A stretch of DNA of 64,000 nucleotides from Actinoplanes italicus (GCF_003001815.1 NZ_PVMZ01000005.1:310001-374000), one strand, 5' to 3'. Numbered from the stretch's first letter, positions 1-10,256 are shown. A program made the numbers and translations. Notes: a model not told the origin generated them from the sequence alone.

Positions 1-428
1 CCCCAGGAGGCGGCTCGGATCAGCCAGCCCGGCGGCCAGCGAGTCGATGGACAGGCTGCTGGTGTTGGTGGCCAGCACCGCGTCGGCGGCGTGGGCCGCG
101 ACGGTGGCCAGCACCCGCGCCTTGAGGGCGGCGTCCTCGGGCACTGCCTCGACCACGAGACCGCACCCGGTCAGCGCGGACGGGTCCGTCGTGACCGTGA
201 ACTCGCGGGTCGTACCGGCGCGGTCGAGGATGCGCCGGATCCGGGACCGGGCCGCCTCGACGGTCTCCGAACTGGTCTCGATGACGGTCACGTCGCTACC
301 GGCGGCGAGAAACGCGTGCGCGATCCCGGCACCCATCCGGCCACCGCCGAAGACCCCGACGGCAGCGGGGAGGACGGCCGACCCCGAAGAGGCCACGGCG
401 GAGGAGGCCGTGTCAGAAGAAGGGGAGG

Positions 429-432
<4 letters not shown>
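1..432 (-). CDS. 3-hydroxyacyl-CoA dehydrogenase, NAD-binding N-terminal part (C-terminus off left edge)
   Basis: Translating the minus strand from a GTG at 432 gives an uninterrupted reading frame to the window edge. After a short Ser/Ala-rich leader comes a Rossmann dinucleotide motif (GVFGGGRMGAG), then a beta strand ending in an acidic residue (VTVIE). Further on is the VVEAVPED ... NTSSLSI pattern of the 3-hydroxyacyl-CoA dehydrogenase family. The family oxidises 3-hydroxyacyl-CoA to 3-oxoacyl-CoA with NAD+. The start overlaps the thiolase stop (GTGA), so it is the promoter-distal gene of the paa operon. A PaaH role (3-hydroxyadipyl-CoA oxidation) is inferred from context. About 144 residues are visible and the C-terminal domain is missing only because the window ends. 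Confidence 0.85.
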
Positions 433-1607
<1,175 letters not shown>

Positions 1608-1668
1608 CGGATTACCCCCGGCGATCAAGATCAAGAACAGGCGGATGCGGTACGGGTGAAGCGCGCGA

Positions 1669-2742
1669 TCAGGCGTCGAAATCCACGGTGACCGTATCGC
1701 TGACGGGGAATGTCTGGCAGGTCAGCACGAATCCGGCCGCGACCTCGGAGGGTTCGAGGGCATAGTTGCGCCGCATGTCGGCCTCACCGTCACGCACGAG
1801 TGCCCGGCAGGTCCCGCACACCCCGCCCTTGCAGGCGAACGGCAGGTCGGCACGCCCGGCCTGGGCGCCGTCGAGGATCGTGGTCTCCTGCGAGACGGTC
1901 GTGGTGGCCTTCCGCCCGTCGAGGACGGTGGTCAGCGCGGTGGTGGCACCGGAGATCTCCACACCGGCTCGCCGCGGCTGGGGCGGCGGGGCATCGACGT
2001 AGAACAGCTCGACGTGCACGCGTTCGGCGGGAACACCCAGTTCGGCCAGCACCGCACGCGCGTCCTCGATCATCGCCAGCGGCCCGCAGAGCCAGACGTG
2101 GTCGTAGGTCTCGGCCGGGATCACCTCGGTCAGCAGCCTGGCCAGCCGGTCGCGGTCGAGCCGCCCCGAGAACAGCTCGACGTCCCGAGGCTCACGCGAC
2201 AGCACATGCGACACCTGCAGGCGATGGCGATAGCGGTTCTTCAGGTCGCCGATCTCCTCGGCGAACATGACGGTGTTGCTGGCCCTGTTGCCGTAGAGCA
2301 GGGAGACATGCGAGTCGGGGTGGGTCAGCACGGTCCCGGCGATCGACAGCAGCGGGGTGATTCCCGAACCGGCCGCGATGCACAGATGCCGTTCACCACC
2401 GTCGGGGTCGGCGTCCCACGCGCCGGTCGGCGTCTGCACCTCGATGACGGTTCCCGGTTTCACGTCGTGAACCAGCCAGGACGAGAAGAGCCCGCCCGGT
2501 ATCTCGCGCACCCCGATCCTCGGCGCCTCGCCGACCGGCGCGCAGATCGAGTACGAGCGCCGCTCCTCCCCGCCGTCGATCATCCGGCGCAGGGTGAGCG
2601 ATTGCCCGGCCCGGAAGGCATAGGCCTCGCGTAGCTCCTCCGGGACCGCGAAGGCCACCGCGACCGCGTCGTCGCACAGACGCTCGACCGCCGTGACCCG
2701 CAGGGGGTGGAAGGCGGTCCGGGGCCGGACTGCGACGGACAT
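1669..2742 (-). CDS. paaE: Phenylacetyl-CoA epoxidase reductase subunit PaaE
   Basis: This is a 357-residue flavoprotein reductase. The N-terminal half has the FAD-binding beta-barrel (RxYS in RRSYSICAP) and an NAD(P)-binding domain (GSGITPLLSI). The last 90 residues form a plant-type 2Fe-2S ferredoxin domain with the cysteine ligands CKGGVCGTC and a final TCQ. PaaE passes electrons from NADPH to the PaaA di-iron centre of the multicomponent epoxidase. The ATG at 2742 shares one base with the stop of paaD (TGATG), which indicates translational coupling and decides the start. Domain order and neighbours match the standard paaABCDE set, so the assignment is firm. Confidence 0.95.
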   Translation of the reverse strand: MSVAVRPRTAFHPLRVTAVERLCDDAVAVAFAVPEELREAYAFRAGQSLTLRRMIDGGEERRSYSICAPVGEAPRIGVREIPGGLFSSWLVHDVKPGTVIEVQTPTGAWDADPDGGERHLCIAAGSGITPLLSIAGTVLTHPDSHVSLLYGNRASNTVMFAEEIGDLKNRYRHRLQVSHVLSREPRDVELFSGRLDRDRLARLLTEVIPAETYDHVWLCGPLAMIEDARAVLAELGVPAERVHVELFYVDAPPPQPRRAGVEISGATTALTTVLDGRKATTTVSQETTILDGAQAGRADLPFACKGGVCGTCRALVRDGEADMRRNYALEPSEVAAGFVLTCQTFPVSDTVTVDFDA

Positions 2743-3242
2743 CAGATCTCCTTGACGTGGTCGAACGGTTCGCGACAGTCCGTACAGCGATAGAGGGCCT
2801 TGCACGCGGTCGAGCCGAACTCCGACACCCTCTCGGTACGGTCCGAGCCGCACAGCGGGCAAGTCAGAACCCGCCGGGTCGGCCCGAGGAGCAGCGGGAT
2901 CGGCCCGCCGACGGTCGGCGCCGGGCCGGGCGGCGAGAGTCCCGCGTCGCGCAGCGCGGCCCGCCCGTGCTCGGTGATCCAGTCGCTGGACCAGGCCGGT
3001 TCGAGCACGACCCGTACCTCGACCCGTGCGAAACCGGCGTCGGTGAGCCGGTGGACCAGGTCGTCACGCATGGTCGCCATCGCCGGGCACCCGCTGTAGG
3101 TGGGCGTGATCGACGCGACCACCACGTCGCCCTCGACCCGCACGTCACGCAGCACACCGAGGTCGGCCAGGGTCAGCATCGGCATCTCGGGGTCGCGCAC
3201 CTCGGCGGCGACGGCGGCGGCCCGCTCGAGAACGGTCACCAC
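2742..3242 (-). CDS. paaD: Phenylacetyl-CoA epoxidase accessory protein PaaD
   Basis: This 166-residue protein begins with a MIP18/SufT-type (DUF59) domain (AAEVRDPEMPMLTLADLG). It ends with a cysteine-rich zinc-ribbon-like tail (CPLCG near residue 138, then TACKALYRCTDC). The family is thought to help assemble or mature the metal centres of the phenylacetyl-CoA epoxidase. Two consecutive GTG codons (3242 and 3239) could serve as start; both overlap the stop of paaC at 3236-3238. Position between paaC and paaE is standard for the operon. Confidence 0.93.
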   Translation of the reverse strand: MVTVLERAAAVAAEVRDPEMPMLTLADLGVLRDVRVEGDVVVASITPTYSGCPAMATMRDDLVHRLTDAGFARVEVRVVLEPAWSSDWITEHGRAALRDAGLSPPGPAPTVGGPIPLLLGPTRRVLTCPLCGSDRTERVSEFGSTACKALYRCTDCREPFDHVKEI

Positions 3243-4129
3243 AGGCCCATCGGGTGCGCGCGGGCGACGACCTGCATCTCGGCGAGCATCAGGCTCAGCG
3301 CCTCGGTGTGCAGCCCGTCGCGGCCGGTACGCCCACGGGTGCCGATCGGCTCCGGCCGTTCCACCTCGGCCACGGCCAGAACCTGGTCGAGGACGGCGTC
3401 GGCCTCGGCACGGACCTCACCCGGGTCGACGGCCGCGGCGAGCGACTTCTCGATCGGGTGGGCGGTGAACAGTTCGTCATGCAGGGGCCAGAGCTGCTCC
3501 AGCGCGGTCAGCAACCGGCGCCGGGACTCGTCGGTGCCCAGGGCGAGGGTGACGAACCAGCGCCCGGCCCAGTCCCGGTGGTAGGCCAGCTCCTTGACAC
3601 CCTTGGCGGCGACGGCGGCGAGCACGGCGTCGGCGCTGCCGCGCAGCCGCTGCAGGACCGCGAGCCGAGCGATGGAGAACAGCAGCAATCGGACTACGAC
3701 GTGCGCGAAGTCGCCGTTGGGCACCTCGGCCATCCGCACGTTGCGGAACTGCCCGGCCTCCCGGAAGTAGGCGAGCGCGTCCTCGGCCGGCACCGGCGAG
3801 CCCTCCGGCAGCGGCGGCACGATCGACGGGTCGGCGGCCGCGGCGCGGGCCAGCAGCAGCCGGGCCTGCCCGAGCAGGTCGAGCGCGAAGTTGGCCAGCG
3901 CGATGTCCTCCTCGAGCTCGGGCGCGCGGCTGCACCACTCGGACAGGCGCTGGGACAGCACGAGCGTGTCGTCGCCGAGCATCAGGCAGTAGACGGCCAG
4001 CTCGGTGGCGTCGATCCCGGCCGGGACCGTCGTGTCGACGCCGGCGAGCGGGTCCTCGAAGTCGGTGCCGAACGCCCACTGCGAGGAGTCGCCGCCGAGC
4101 AGGCCGTCGTAGACGCTCTCATCGTTCAT
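3236..4129 (-). CDS. paaC: Phenylacetyl-CoA epoxidase structural subunit PaaC
   Basis: This is a 297-residue ferritin-like helical protein. PaaC forms a scaffold with PaaA and lacks a functional di-iron site itself. Recognisable blocks are ELAVYCLMLGDDTLVLSQRLSEW near the N-terminus, ALDLLGQARLLL in the second helix, and FRNVRMAEVPNGDFAHVVVR, which is typical of PaaC. The ATG at 4129 is used because the family begins close to this point; a longer in-frame start at 4201 would run into paaB. It sits 10 bases after paaB and overlaps paaD by a few bases. Confidence 0.94.
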   Translation of the reverse strand: MNDESVYDGLLGGDSSQWAFGTDFEDPLAGVDTTVPAGIDATELAVYCLMLGDDTLVLSQRLSEWCSRAPELEEDIALANFALDLLGQARLLLARAAAADPSIVPPLPEGSPVPAEDALAYFREAGQFRNVRMAEVPNGDFAHVVVRLLLFSIARLAVLQRLRGSADAVLAAVAAKGVKELAYHRDWAGRWFVTLALGTDESRRRLLTALEQLWPLHDELFTAHPIEKSLAAAVDPGEVRAEADAVLDQVLAVAEVERPEPIGTRGRTGRDGLHTEALSLMLAEMQVVARAHPMGLW

Positions 4130-4139
4130 CGAAGCCTTC

Positions 4140-4424
4140 TCACATGTGCGGGACGTCGGCGGGGATCTCGTAGAACGTGGGGTGCCGGTAGACCTTGTCA
4201 CCGCTCGGCGCGAAGAGCGGGTCCTTCTCGTCGGGGCTGGACGCGGTGATCGCGTCGGCCCGCACCACCCAGATGCTCACGCCCTCGTTGCGGCGGGTGT
4301 ACACATCCCGGGCGTGAGCCACGGCGAACGCGTCGTCGGGCGCGTGCAGCGAACCGACGTGCACGTGGTTCAGGCCGCGCTTGCCGCGGATGAAGACCTC
4401 GTAGAGCGGCCAGTCACGCTTCAC
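4140..4424 (-). CDS. paaB: Phenylacetyl-CoA epoxidase subunit PaaB
   Basis: This 94-residue protein has the characteristic PaaB start ([24 protein letters not shown]) followed by the [17 protein letters not shown] core. PaaB is a small bridging subunit of the epoxidase complex that links PaaA/PaaC heterodimers. Its ATG overlaps the stop of paaA by four bases (ATGA at 4421-4424), so translation is coupled to paaA. Confidence 0.95.
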   Translation of the reverse strand: MKRDWPLYEVFIRGKRGLNHVHVGSLHAPDDAFAVAHARDVYTRRNEGVSIWVVRADAITASSPDEKDPLFAPSGDKVYRHPTFYEIPADVPHM

Positions 4425-5395
4425 TTCAACCCCTTTGCTGCGGTACGGGCGGCTTCGTTACGGGCAGCGAAAGCGCTGGCGGCTTCGCGTACCCATGCGC
4501 CGTCCTCGTGTGCTTTGCGCCGGTGTGCCATCCGCTGGGCGTTGCAGGGCCCGTTGCCCCGGATCACGGCGGTCAGCTCGGCCCAGTCGGGCTGCCCGAA
4601 GTCGTGGTGACCACGCTCTTCGTTCCAGCGCAGCTCCGGGTCGGGCAGGGTGACGCCGAGCGCCTTCGCCTGCGGCACGGTCATGTCGACGAACTTCTGG
4701 CGCAGTTCGTCGTTGGAGTTGCGCTTGATGCCCCACGCCATCGACTGCTCGCTGTTGGGCGATTTGTCGTCGGGCGGGCCGAACATCATCAGCGACGGCC
4801 ACCAGAACCGGTCGACCGACTCCTGCACCATGGCACGCTGCTCGCCGGTGCCGCGCATCATCGTCATCAGCAGCTCGAAGCCCTGCCGCTGATGGAACGA
4901 CTCCTCCTTGCAGATCCGGATCATCGCCCGGCCGTACGGGCCGTACGACGTCCGGCAGAGCGGCACCTGGTTGCAGATCGCGGCGCCGTCGACCAGCCAG
5001 CCGATGGTGCCGACATCGGCGTACGACAGCGTCGGGTAGTTGAAGATGGAGGAGTACTTCTGCCGGCCGCTGAGCAGGAGTTCGACCAGTTCGTCCCGGG
5101 AGACGCCGAGCGTCTCGGCGGCGGAGTAGAGGTAGAGCCCGTGACCGGCCTCGTCCTGCACCTTGGCGAGCAGGATCGCCTTGCGCCGCAGCGACGGTGC
5201 CCGGCTGATCCAGTTGCCCTCGGGCTGCATGCCGATGATCTCGGAGTGCGCGTGCTGGGCGATCTGCCGGATCAGCGTCTTGCGGTAGCCCTCCGGCATC
5301 CAGTCGCGGGGCTCGATGCGGTCGTGGTGCGCCACGGTCGCGTCGAAGGCGGCCTGCAGCGCTGCTTCCGGCGGCTCTACCGGCGTCGTCGTCAT
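4421..5395 (-). CDS. paaA: Phenylacetyl-CoA 1,2-epoxidase catalytic subunit PaaA
   Basis: This 324-residue di-iron monooxygenase subunit forms the ring 1,2-epoxide of phenylacetyl-CoA. Ferritin-like metal-ligand motifs are visible: Glu in [13 protein letters not shown], the E-x-x-H type DEAGHG, and EESFHQRQG in the second helix pair. The family-specific [13 protein letters not shown] block is also present. The ATG at 5395 starts the conserved reading frame; upstream in-frame codons fall in the divergent promoter. As first gene of the leftward operon it is divergent from paaZ, and the palindrome at 5421-5442 lies 26 bases upstream. Confidence 0.96.
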   Translation of the reverse strand: MTTTPVEPPEAALQAAFDATVAHHDRIEPRDWMPEGYRKTLIRQIAQHAHSEIIGMQPEGNWISRAPSLRRKAILLAKVQDEAGHGLYLYSAAETLGVSRDELVELLLSGRQKYSSIFNYPTLSYADVGTIGWLVDGAAICNQVPLCRTSYGPYGRAMIRICKEESFHQRQGFELLMTMMRGTGEQRAMVQESVDRFWWPSLMMFGPPDDKSPNSEQSMAWGIKRNSNDELRQKFVDMTVPQAKALGVTLPDPELRWNEERGHHDFGQPDWAELTAVIRGNGPCNAQRMAHRRKAHEDGAWVREAASAFAARNEAARTAAKGLK

Positions 5396-5420
5396 GGGGC
5401 TCCCCGAACACTCCGACAAT

Positions 5421-5442
5421 TTACTTAACGATCGGTCTGTAA
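5421..5442. promoter_or_regulatory. Putative operator of the divergent paaA/paaZ promoters
   Basis: A 22-bp interrupted palindrome has outer arms TTAC/GTAA and an inner CGATCG core, with further matching positions between them. It is the only strong dyad between paaA and paaZ. Size and core resemble sites bound by TetR-type PaaR repressors in other bacteria, which release DNA on binding phenylacetyl-CoA. No paaR gene lies next to it here, so the regulator is inferred. Confidence 0.6.
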
Positions 5443-5523
5443 TACGGTGACACGAGGTTGCCGCTCTGCGCAACCGACTCGATCCCCCGCATGGATCCGA
5501 ACCCGAGCATGGAGGAGTTCAGC

Positions 5524-7566
5524 GTGAGCACGCTGCTGGAGAGCTACGCCGCCGGAGGATGGTTCCGCGCCGCCGACGAAGGTCAGCCGCTGCTGGACGC
5601 CGCCACCGGCGAAGAGGTCGCCCGGATCTCGAGCTGCGGACTCGACCTGGCCGCGATGGTCGGACACGCCCGCGAGACCGGCGGACCCGCCCTGCGCTCG
5701 CTCACCTTCCACGAGCGCGCGTCCGCCCTCAAAGCGCTCGCCAAGCACCTGCTCGCCGGCAAGGACGAGTTCTACGCGCTGTCCGTGCGCACCGGCGCCA
5801 CCGTCCGCGACACCGCGGTGGACGTCGACGGCGGCATCGGCACGCTGTTCAGCTTCGCCAGCAAGGGCACCCGCGAGCTGCCCAACGACACGATCGTGCT
5901 GGACGGGGCCCTCGAACGGCTCGGCAAGACCGGCGCGTTCGTCGGGCAGCACATCTACACGTCGCGGCCGGGCGTGGCCGTACAGATCAATGCCTTCAAT
6001 TTCCCGGTCTGGGGAATGCTGGAGAAACTCGCCCCGGCCTTCCTCGCCGGTCTGCCGACGATCGTGAAACCGGCCAGCCAGACCGCCTACCTGACCGAGC
6101 TCGTGGTCCGCCGGATCATCGAGTCCGGTCTGCTGCCGGAAGGCAGCCTGCAGCTGATCAGCGGCAGCGCCGGCAGCCTGCTCGACGAGCTGACGATGCA
6201 GGACTCGGTCGCGTTCACCGGTTCGGCGCACACCGCCGGCATCCTGCGCCGCCACCCCAACGTCATCGACGGCGGCGTGCGCCTCGGCGTCGAGGCCGAC
6301 TCGCTGAACTGCTCCGTCCTGGGCCCGGATGTGAAGGCCGAAGACCCCGAGTTCGAGCTGTTCATCAAGGGTGTCGTCGCCGAGATGACGGTCAAGGCCG
6401 GTCAGAAGTGCACCGCCATCCGCCGCGTCATCGTGCCCTCACGGATCGCCGGCGAGGTCGAGGACGCACTCGCCGCGCGACTCGCCAAGATCTCCGTCGG
6501 AGACCCCCGCAATCCCGATGTACGGATGGGCGCGCTCGCCAGCCTCGGCCAGCGCGACGAGGTCCGCAAGGCCGTCTCGTCCCTGCTGGCCAGCGCCGAG
6601 GTCGTCGCGGGCGACCTGAACGGCGGCCCGCTGCTCGACGGCGACACCGAGCGCGGCGCCTTCCTCACGCCCCTGCTGCTGCGCGCCGCCAAGGGAGCCG
6701 TCGAACCGCACAACGTCGAGCCGTTCGGGCCGGTCAGCACCGTGATCACCTACGACGGCATCGACGAGGCCGTCGCCCTGGCCGCACGCGGCAAGGGCAG
6801 CCTGGTCGCCTCGGTCGTCACCCACGACGCCGACGTGGCCCGCTCGGTGGTCCTCGGCCTCGCCCCGTGGCACGGCCGCGTGCTGCTGCTCGACCGCGAC
6901 GACGCCAAGGAGTCCACCGGCCACGGCTCCCCGCTGCCGATGCTGGTGCACGGCGGCCCCGGCCGGGCGGGCGGCGGCGAGGAACTCGGCGGCATCCGCG
7001 CCGTGCTGCACCACATGCAGCGCACCGCCGTCCAGGCCTCCCCCGACCTGCTCACGGCGGTCACCGGCCAGTGGACGACCGGCGCGACCCAGCGGGTCGA
7101 GGACGTCCACCCGTTCCGCAAGAGCCTCGCCGACCTGCGCATCGGCGACACCATCAAGTCCGCCGAACGGACCGTCACGCTGGCCGACATCGAACACTTC
7201 GCCGAGTTCACCGGCGACACGTTCTACGCACACACCGACGCCGAGGCCGCGGCCCGCAACCCGCTGTTCGGTGGCATCGTGGCCCACGGCTACCTGGTCG
7301 TGTCGCTGGCCGCAGGCCTGTTCGTCGAGCCGTCACCGGGCCCGGTACTCGCCAATTACGGCGTTGACAACCTGCGCTTCCTCACCCCGGTCAAGGCCGA
7401 CGACACCATCGCCGTGACCCTGACCGTCAAGCAGATCAAGCCCCGCAACAGCGCCGACTACGGCGAGGTCCGCTGGGACGCCGTAGTCACCAACCAGGAG
7501 GGCTCGCCGGTAGCCACCTACGACGTCCTCACCCTGGTCGCCAAGACCTGGCCCAGCGAGAGCTGA
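5524..7566 (+). CDS. paaZ: Bifunctional oxepin-CoA hydrolase / 3-oxo-5,6-dehydrosuberyl-CoA semialdehyde dehydrogenase PaaZ
   Basis: PaaZ opens the oxepin-CoA ring and oxidises the resulting aldehyde. Residues 1 to about 520 are an aldehyde dehydrogenase domain with the catalytic cysteine in GQKCTAIRR (Cys296) and the typical NAFNFPVWG and KPASQTAYL blocks. The C-terminal 150 residues are an R-specific hydratase (MaoC-like) domain (FAEFTGDTFYAHTD ... NPLFGGIVAHGYLV). I chose the GTG at 5524 because a GGAGGAG site lies six bases upstream and it gives 680 residues, close to the 681 of the E. coli enzyme. Earlier in-frame ATG codons lack such a site. It is transcribed away from paaA. Confidence 0.95.
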   Translation: MSTLLESYAAGGWFRAADEGQPLLDAATGEEVARISSCGLDLAAMVGHARETGGPALRSLTFHERASALKALAKHLLAGKDEFYALSVRTGATVRDTAVDVDGGIGTLFSFASKGTRELPNDTIVLDGALERLGKTGAFVGQHIYTSRPGVAVQINAFNFPVWGMLEKLAPAFLAGLPTIVKPASQTAYLTELVVRRIIESGLLPEGSLQLISGSAGSLLDELTMQDSVAFTGSAHTAGILRRHPNVIDGGVRLGVEADSLNCSVLGPDVKAEDPEFELFIKGVVAEMTVKAGQKCTAIRRVIVPSRIAGEVEDALAARLAKISVGDPRNPDVRMGALASLGQRDEVRKAVSSLLASAEVVAGDLNGGPLLDGDTERGAFLTPLLLRAAKGAVEPHNVEPFGPVSTVITYDGIDEAVALAARGKGSLVASVVTHDADVARSVVLGLAPWHGRVLLLDRDDAKESTGHGSPLPMLVHGGPGRAGGGEELGGIRAVLHHMQRTAVQASPDLLTAVTGQWTTGATQRVEDVHPFRKSLADLRIGDTIKSAERTVTLADIEHFAEFTGDTFYAHTDAEAAARNPLFGGIVAHGYLVVSLAAGLFVEPSPGPVLANYGVDNLRFLTPVKADDTIAVTLTVKQIKPRNSADYGEVRWDAVVTNQEGSPVATYDVLTLVAKTWPSES

Positions 7567-7579
7567 CCGGCCTTTGTTC

Positions 7580-7608
7580 GCGACCCGGCCGCCGTTCGGC
7601 CGGGTCGC
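7580..7608. terminator. Bidirectional stem-loop between paaZ and the glycosyltransferase-like gene
   Basis: Two perfect 12-base arms (7580-7591 and 7597-7608) enclose a five-base loop. The element sits exactly in the gap between two convergent genes and probably stops transcription from both sides. Confidence 0.7.
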
Positions 7609-7611
7609 ACC

Positions 7612-8757
7612 CTACCGCTGGTTCTCGAGGTAAGCCTTCGAGAACAGAACATGGTGGGACAGGCCGACCTCGTGAAGGAACTTCTCCGGGCTGTTCCGAG
7701 GCTTGAGCCGGCCCATGTACCTGCGCCAACGGGCAAGGTCGGTCTGCCACAACTCGACGAACTGCTGACACAGGCCGTAGCTGATACTCGAGCTCCGGCC
7801 GCGAGCGGCTTCGAGGGATCGGCGCATCCGGTGCCGGTCCTCGTCGGGTCCGACCATGTCGATGACCAGGTCGATGAACTGCCGACGCCGGAACAGGGCG
7901 GCGGCCCAGTAGGAGGTCCCGGCCCGCTCCAAGGGCTCCCCGCTGTCGAGCAGCCAGAACAATCCTTCAGCCAGGGTGTCGCCGAGTTCCTCGCCGATCG
8001 CACGGGCCGGTTTGGCGAACGGGTCATAGGTGCGCTGGCGCATCACGCCCGCCTTGGCGGCCTTGAACGGCACCCCGTCACCGAGCAGGAAGAGCCAGTC
8101 CTCGTTATAGATGTTCGGGAAGAACGACCGGCTTTGCGCCGCGTCAACGATCATGGCGCCGCCGCCGATGAAGGACGCCTGTTCCCCGCCCACGGCCCGG
8201 TACGCATGACAGACGACCGAGTTGTCCTCGAAGCCCTCGTTGGCCAATCCGACGGCACGGTACCCGTCGACCAGCCCGGCCACCTGATGCAGCTGCTTCG
8301 GTTGGTCGATGTGGATGTCGTCGTCGAGGAAGAGCACCCGGCGCCACCCCGAACCGCGAGCGAGGACGAGGCCCAGGTTGCGCTTCAGACTGAGGTCACT
8401 GCTCGTGCCGAATCCGCTGCGCTGCAGCAACACGTCCGCCGCCGATTCCGGAAGTTTCCCGGCGAGCGACCTCTTCACATCGACGGCGAGGACAGCGGCG
8501 CCCTCCTCGTCCGCGACATCGATGGCTCGCTCAGCGGACGCGGCCCGGCTACACAGAGCCACGACCGTGCACCCGGTCTCGTTGCCTACCTGCATGGCAT
8601 GCCGGAGGGCGTTGGCCGGCCAGGCAGTCGGCACGATGATGGCGTCGAGTTTCCGGCCCGCCGCGTCGGCGGGGACCGGCAACTCCGTCAGCAGGTCAGC
8701 ATGCGATCCGTGGTGCAGTTCGCGGGCGTCGACGAGCAACGCGGCCTGATTCGGCAC
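7612..8757 (-). CDS. Putative GT-A fold glycosyltransferase-like protein
   Basis: This 381-residue protein has a central LFLDDDIHI segment (Asp145-147), a DXD-type metal/nucleotide-sugar motif after a hydrophobic strand. It is followed by the IGGGAMIVD and YNEDWLF segments common in GT-A glycosyltransferases, where an acidic residue acts near the acceptor. No transmembrane segment is evident, so it should be cytosolic. The GTG at 8757 follows the XRE-gene stop by two bases and has GGAGG seven bases upstream; a GTG at 8775 is possible but less well placed. The tight coupling means the two products are made together. Donor and acceptor are unknown. Confidence 0.6.
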   Translation of the reverse strand: MPNQAALLVDARELHHGSHADLLTELPVPADAAGRKLDAIIVPTAWPANALRHAMQVGNETGCTVVALCSRAASAERAIDVADEEGAAVLAVDVKRSLAGKLPESAADVLLQRSGFGTSSDLSLKRNLGLVLARGSGWRRVLFLDDDIHIDQPKQLHQVAGLVDGYRAVGLANEGFEDNSVVCHAYRAVGGEQASFIGGGAMIVDAAQSRSFFPNIYNEDWLFLLGDGVPFKAAKAGVMRQRTYDPFAKPARAIGEELGDTLAEGLFWLLDSGEPLERAGTSYWAAALFRRRQFIDLVIDMVGPDEDRHRMRRSLEAARGRSSSISYGLCQQFVELWQTDLARWRRYMGRLKPRNSPEKFLHEVGLSHHVLFSKAYLENQR

Positions 8758-8759
8758 GG

Positions 8760-9854
8760 TCAGGCCTCCGGCCACGAGTGCAGGACGGTTCCGGGGGCGG
8801 TCCAGTCCGGGGTCAGCGCCTCGTCTTTCACGACGTCGACCCGGAAGAGCAGGCTGAAGGTGTCGTCGACGAACCGCTCCGCCAGGAAGTCGGCGTTCTT
8901 GTCACGCATACCGTCGTGCGTCAGGGCCCGTACCGCGCCGTACACACCGCTACCGAACATGCCATTGCATACGGAAATGGTGCGTTCGCGGTTGTGGGGG
9001 TTGGGTGCCCGAAAGAAGTGACCGATGTCGTGGGTCAAAACCCGGGAACCTCCGAGGTCGGCGAACGTGGGCGAGAAGTTCAGCGTCTCGTCCCCCTCAA
9101 CGACCTGGAAGCAGCCACGGCTCGGGTCGTCGTCGACGGACCGCTGCGTCACCGGGACGGAGGTGCGCAGCATGGCCAACTCCGTCGCGAGGTTGAAATC
9201 GATGCCGCCGAGCAGGACCAGGTGCTTGGTCCAATCGTCCGTGGTCATCTCCAAGGCACCCTTGTAGCTCACGTGGAGATCGGGGTTGACGGCTCGGATG
9301 TGGCCGTACAGCTCGATGAGCGACTTGAGGTCCGTCAGCCGGTACACGTCGGAGGCGTCCGCGGTGGAGGTCAACGGCGCGGAGCCGTTCATCGCCTCCG
9401 GCTCGGGCTCCGGGCAGACCAGCAGAATCGGCCCCTGCTCGTAGAACCATGGGCCGTGTCCCACGAGGGTCGACCGAGCCGACGCCGAGACGGTCGGCGC
9501 AGCGGTCGCGGCCAACGCGGCGGCTCGCAACGCGAACAGCTCGTCCCGGAGCAATTTGCGCTGGTCCTTCTCGTCGGCGGTCAGATCCTGCTCGTTGATC
9601 AGCCGATAGGGCTGGGTCTCGATGGACCGCCGAGTGCTGAAGAAGGTGACGATGGCATTGAGCCGGTCCTCAGGCGGTGGGGCCGGATTGGTACTGCTCT
9701 CCCACGACGAGATCAGCTGGACGCTTGCCCTCTTCCGCCCGCTCAGCGCCTCGGCCAGCTCCCCCTGCGTGATCGAGACATCCGGCCACTGCGACTTACG
9801 CAGCTTGCGCAGTCGTGCGGCCAGCGCCCGCTCAGGGGGAGTAACACCCGGCAC
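8760..9854 (-). CDS. XRE-type HTH protein with large uncharacterised C-terminal domain
   Basis: The first 75 residues hold a helix-turn-helix of the XRE/Cro class (LRKLRKSQWPDVSITQGELAEAL ... VQLISSWE). The remaining 280 or so residues contain a short linker and a compact domain that I cannot place in a family (HGPWFYEQGPILLVCPEPEP ... YGHIRAVNPD ... LLGGIDFN). A GTG at 9854 with GGAGG seven bases upstream sets the start. The domain layout suggests a DNA-binding sensor controlling itself and the downstream glycosyltransferase-like gene. Codon use here looks less GC-biased than in the paa genes, which may mean acquisition by transfer. Confidence 0.55.
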   Translation of the reverse strand: MPGVTPPERALAARLRKLRKSQWPDVSITQGELAEALSGRKRASVQLISSWESSTNPAPPPEDRLNAIVTFFSTRRSIETQPYRLINEQDLTADEKDQRKLLRDELFALRAAALAATAAPTVSASARSTLVGHGPWFYEQGPILLVCPEPEPEAMNGSAPLTSTADASDVYRLTDLKSLIELYGHIRAVNPDLHVSYKGALEMTTDDWTKHLVLLGGIDFNLATELAMLRTSVPVTQRSVDDDPSRGCFQVVEGDETLNFSPTFADLGGSRVLTHDIGHFFRAPNPHNRERTISVCNGMFGSGVYGAVRALTHDGMRDKNADFLAERFVDDTFSLLFRVDVVKDEALTPDWTAPGTVLHSWPEA

Positions 9855-10256
9855 TCTCGCACCTCCAGAAAACTTCACTTTACTACAGCCACGTCGCAGG
9901 CAGCCAACTGGCGGCTTGCACAGTAGCAGCATTCCTCGGCACATCGTGAGCTGCCAAGACGAGCGTGCACCCATTCGTTATACCGCGTGAATGAATCGCC
10001 GAGAGAGCCGATCCTCATGTTCCAGCGGAATTCAGTCGTTGCTCTGCCGAGTCCAGCAACTTACAGTCTGAAGTACAGGTACTACAGGCAGATCCACTGA
10101 GATTGACTGTAAGAGGTCGCCGATGGGTCGACATCGATCATGCGGATGGGTGCCGCGAGCCCCTCCGGCACAGCAGAGCGCTCCCCGCCGTTGCCCCGGC
10201 CGGAAGCGCTGCTGAAACAGGGCGGTCCCTGACGACTCCATCAGGAAGGTCCACCT
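9855..10256. other. 402-bp non-coding stretch between divergent genes
   Basis: No convincing gene is visible. The stretch is poorer in GC than its surroundings, and its left end should hold the promoter of the XRE gene on the minus strand. A cluster of related short words (ACAGT, GTACAG, CTACAG) lies around 10067-10090 and could be a regulator-binding region. Confidence 0.4.
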
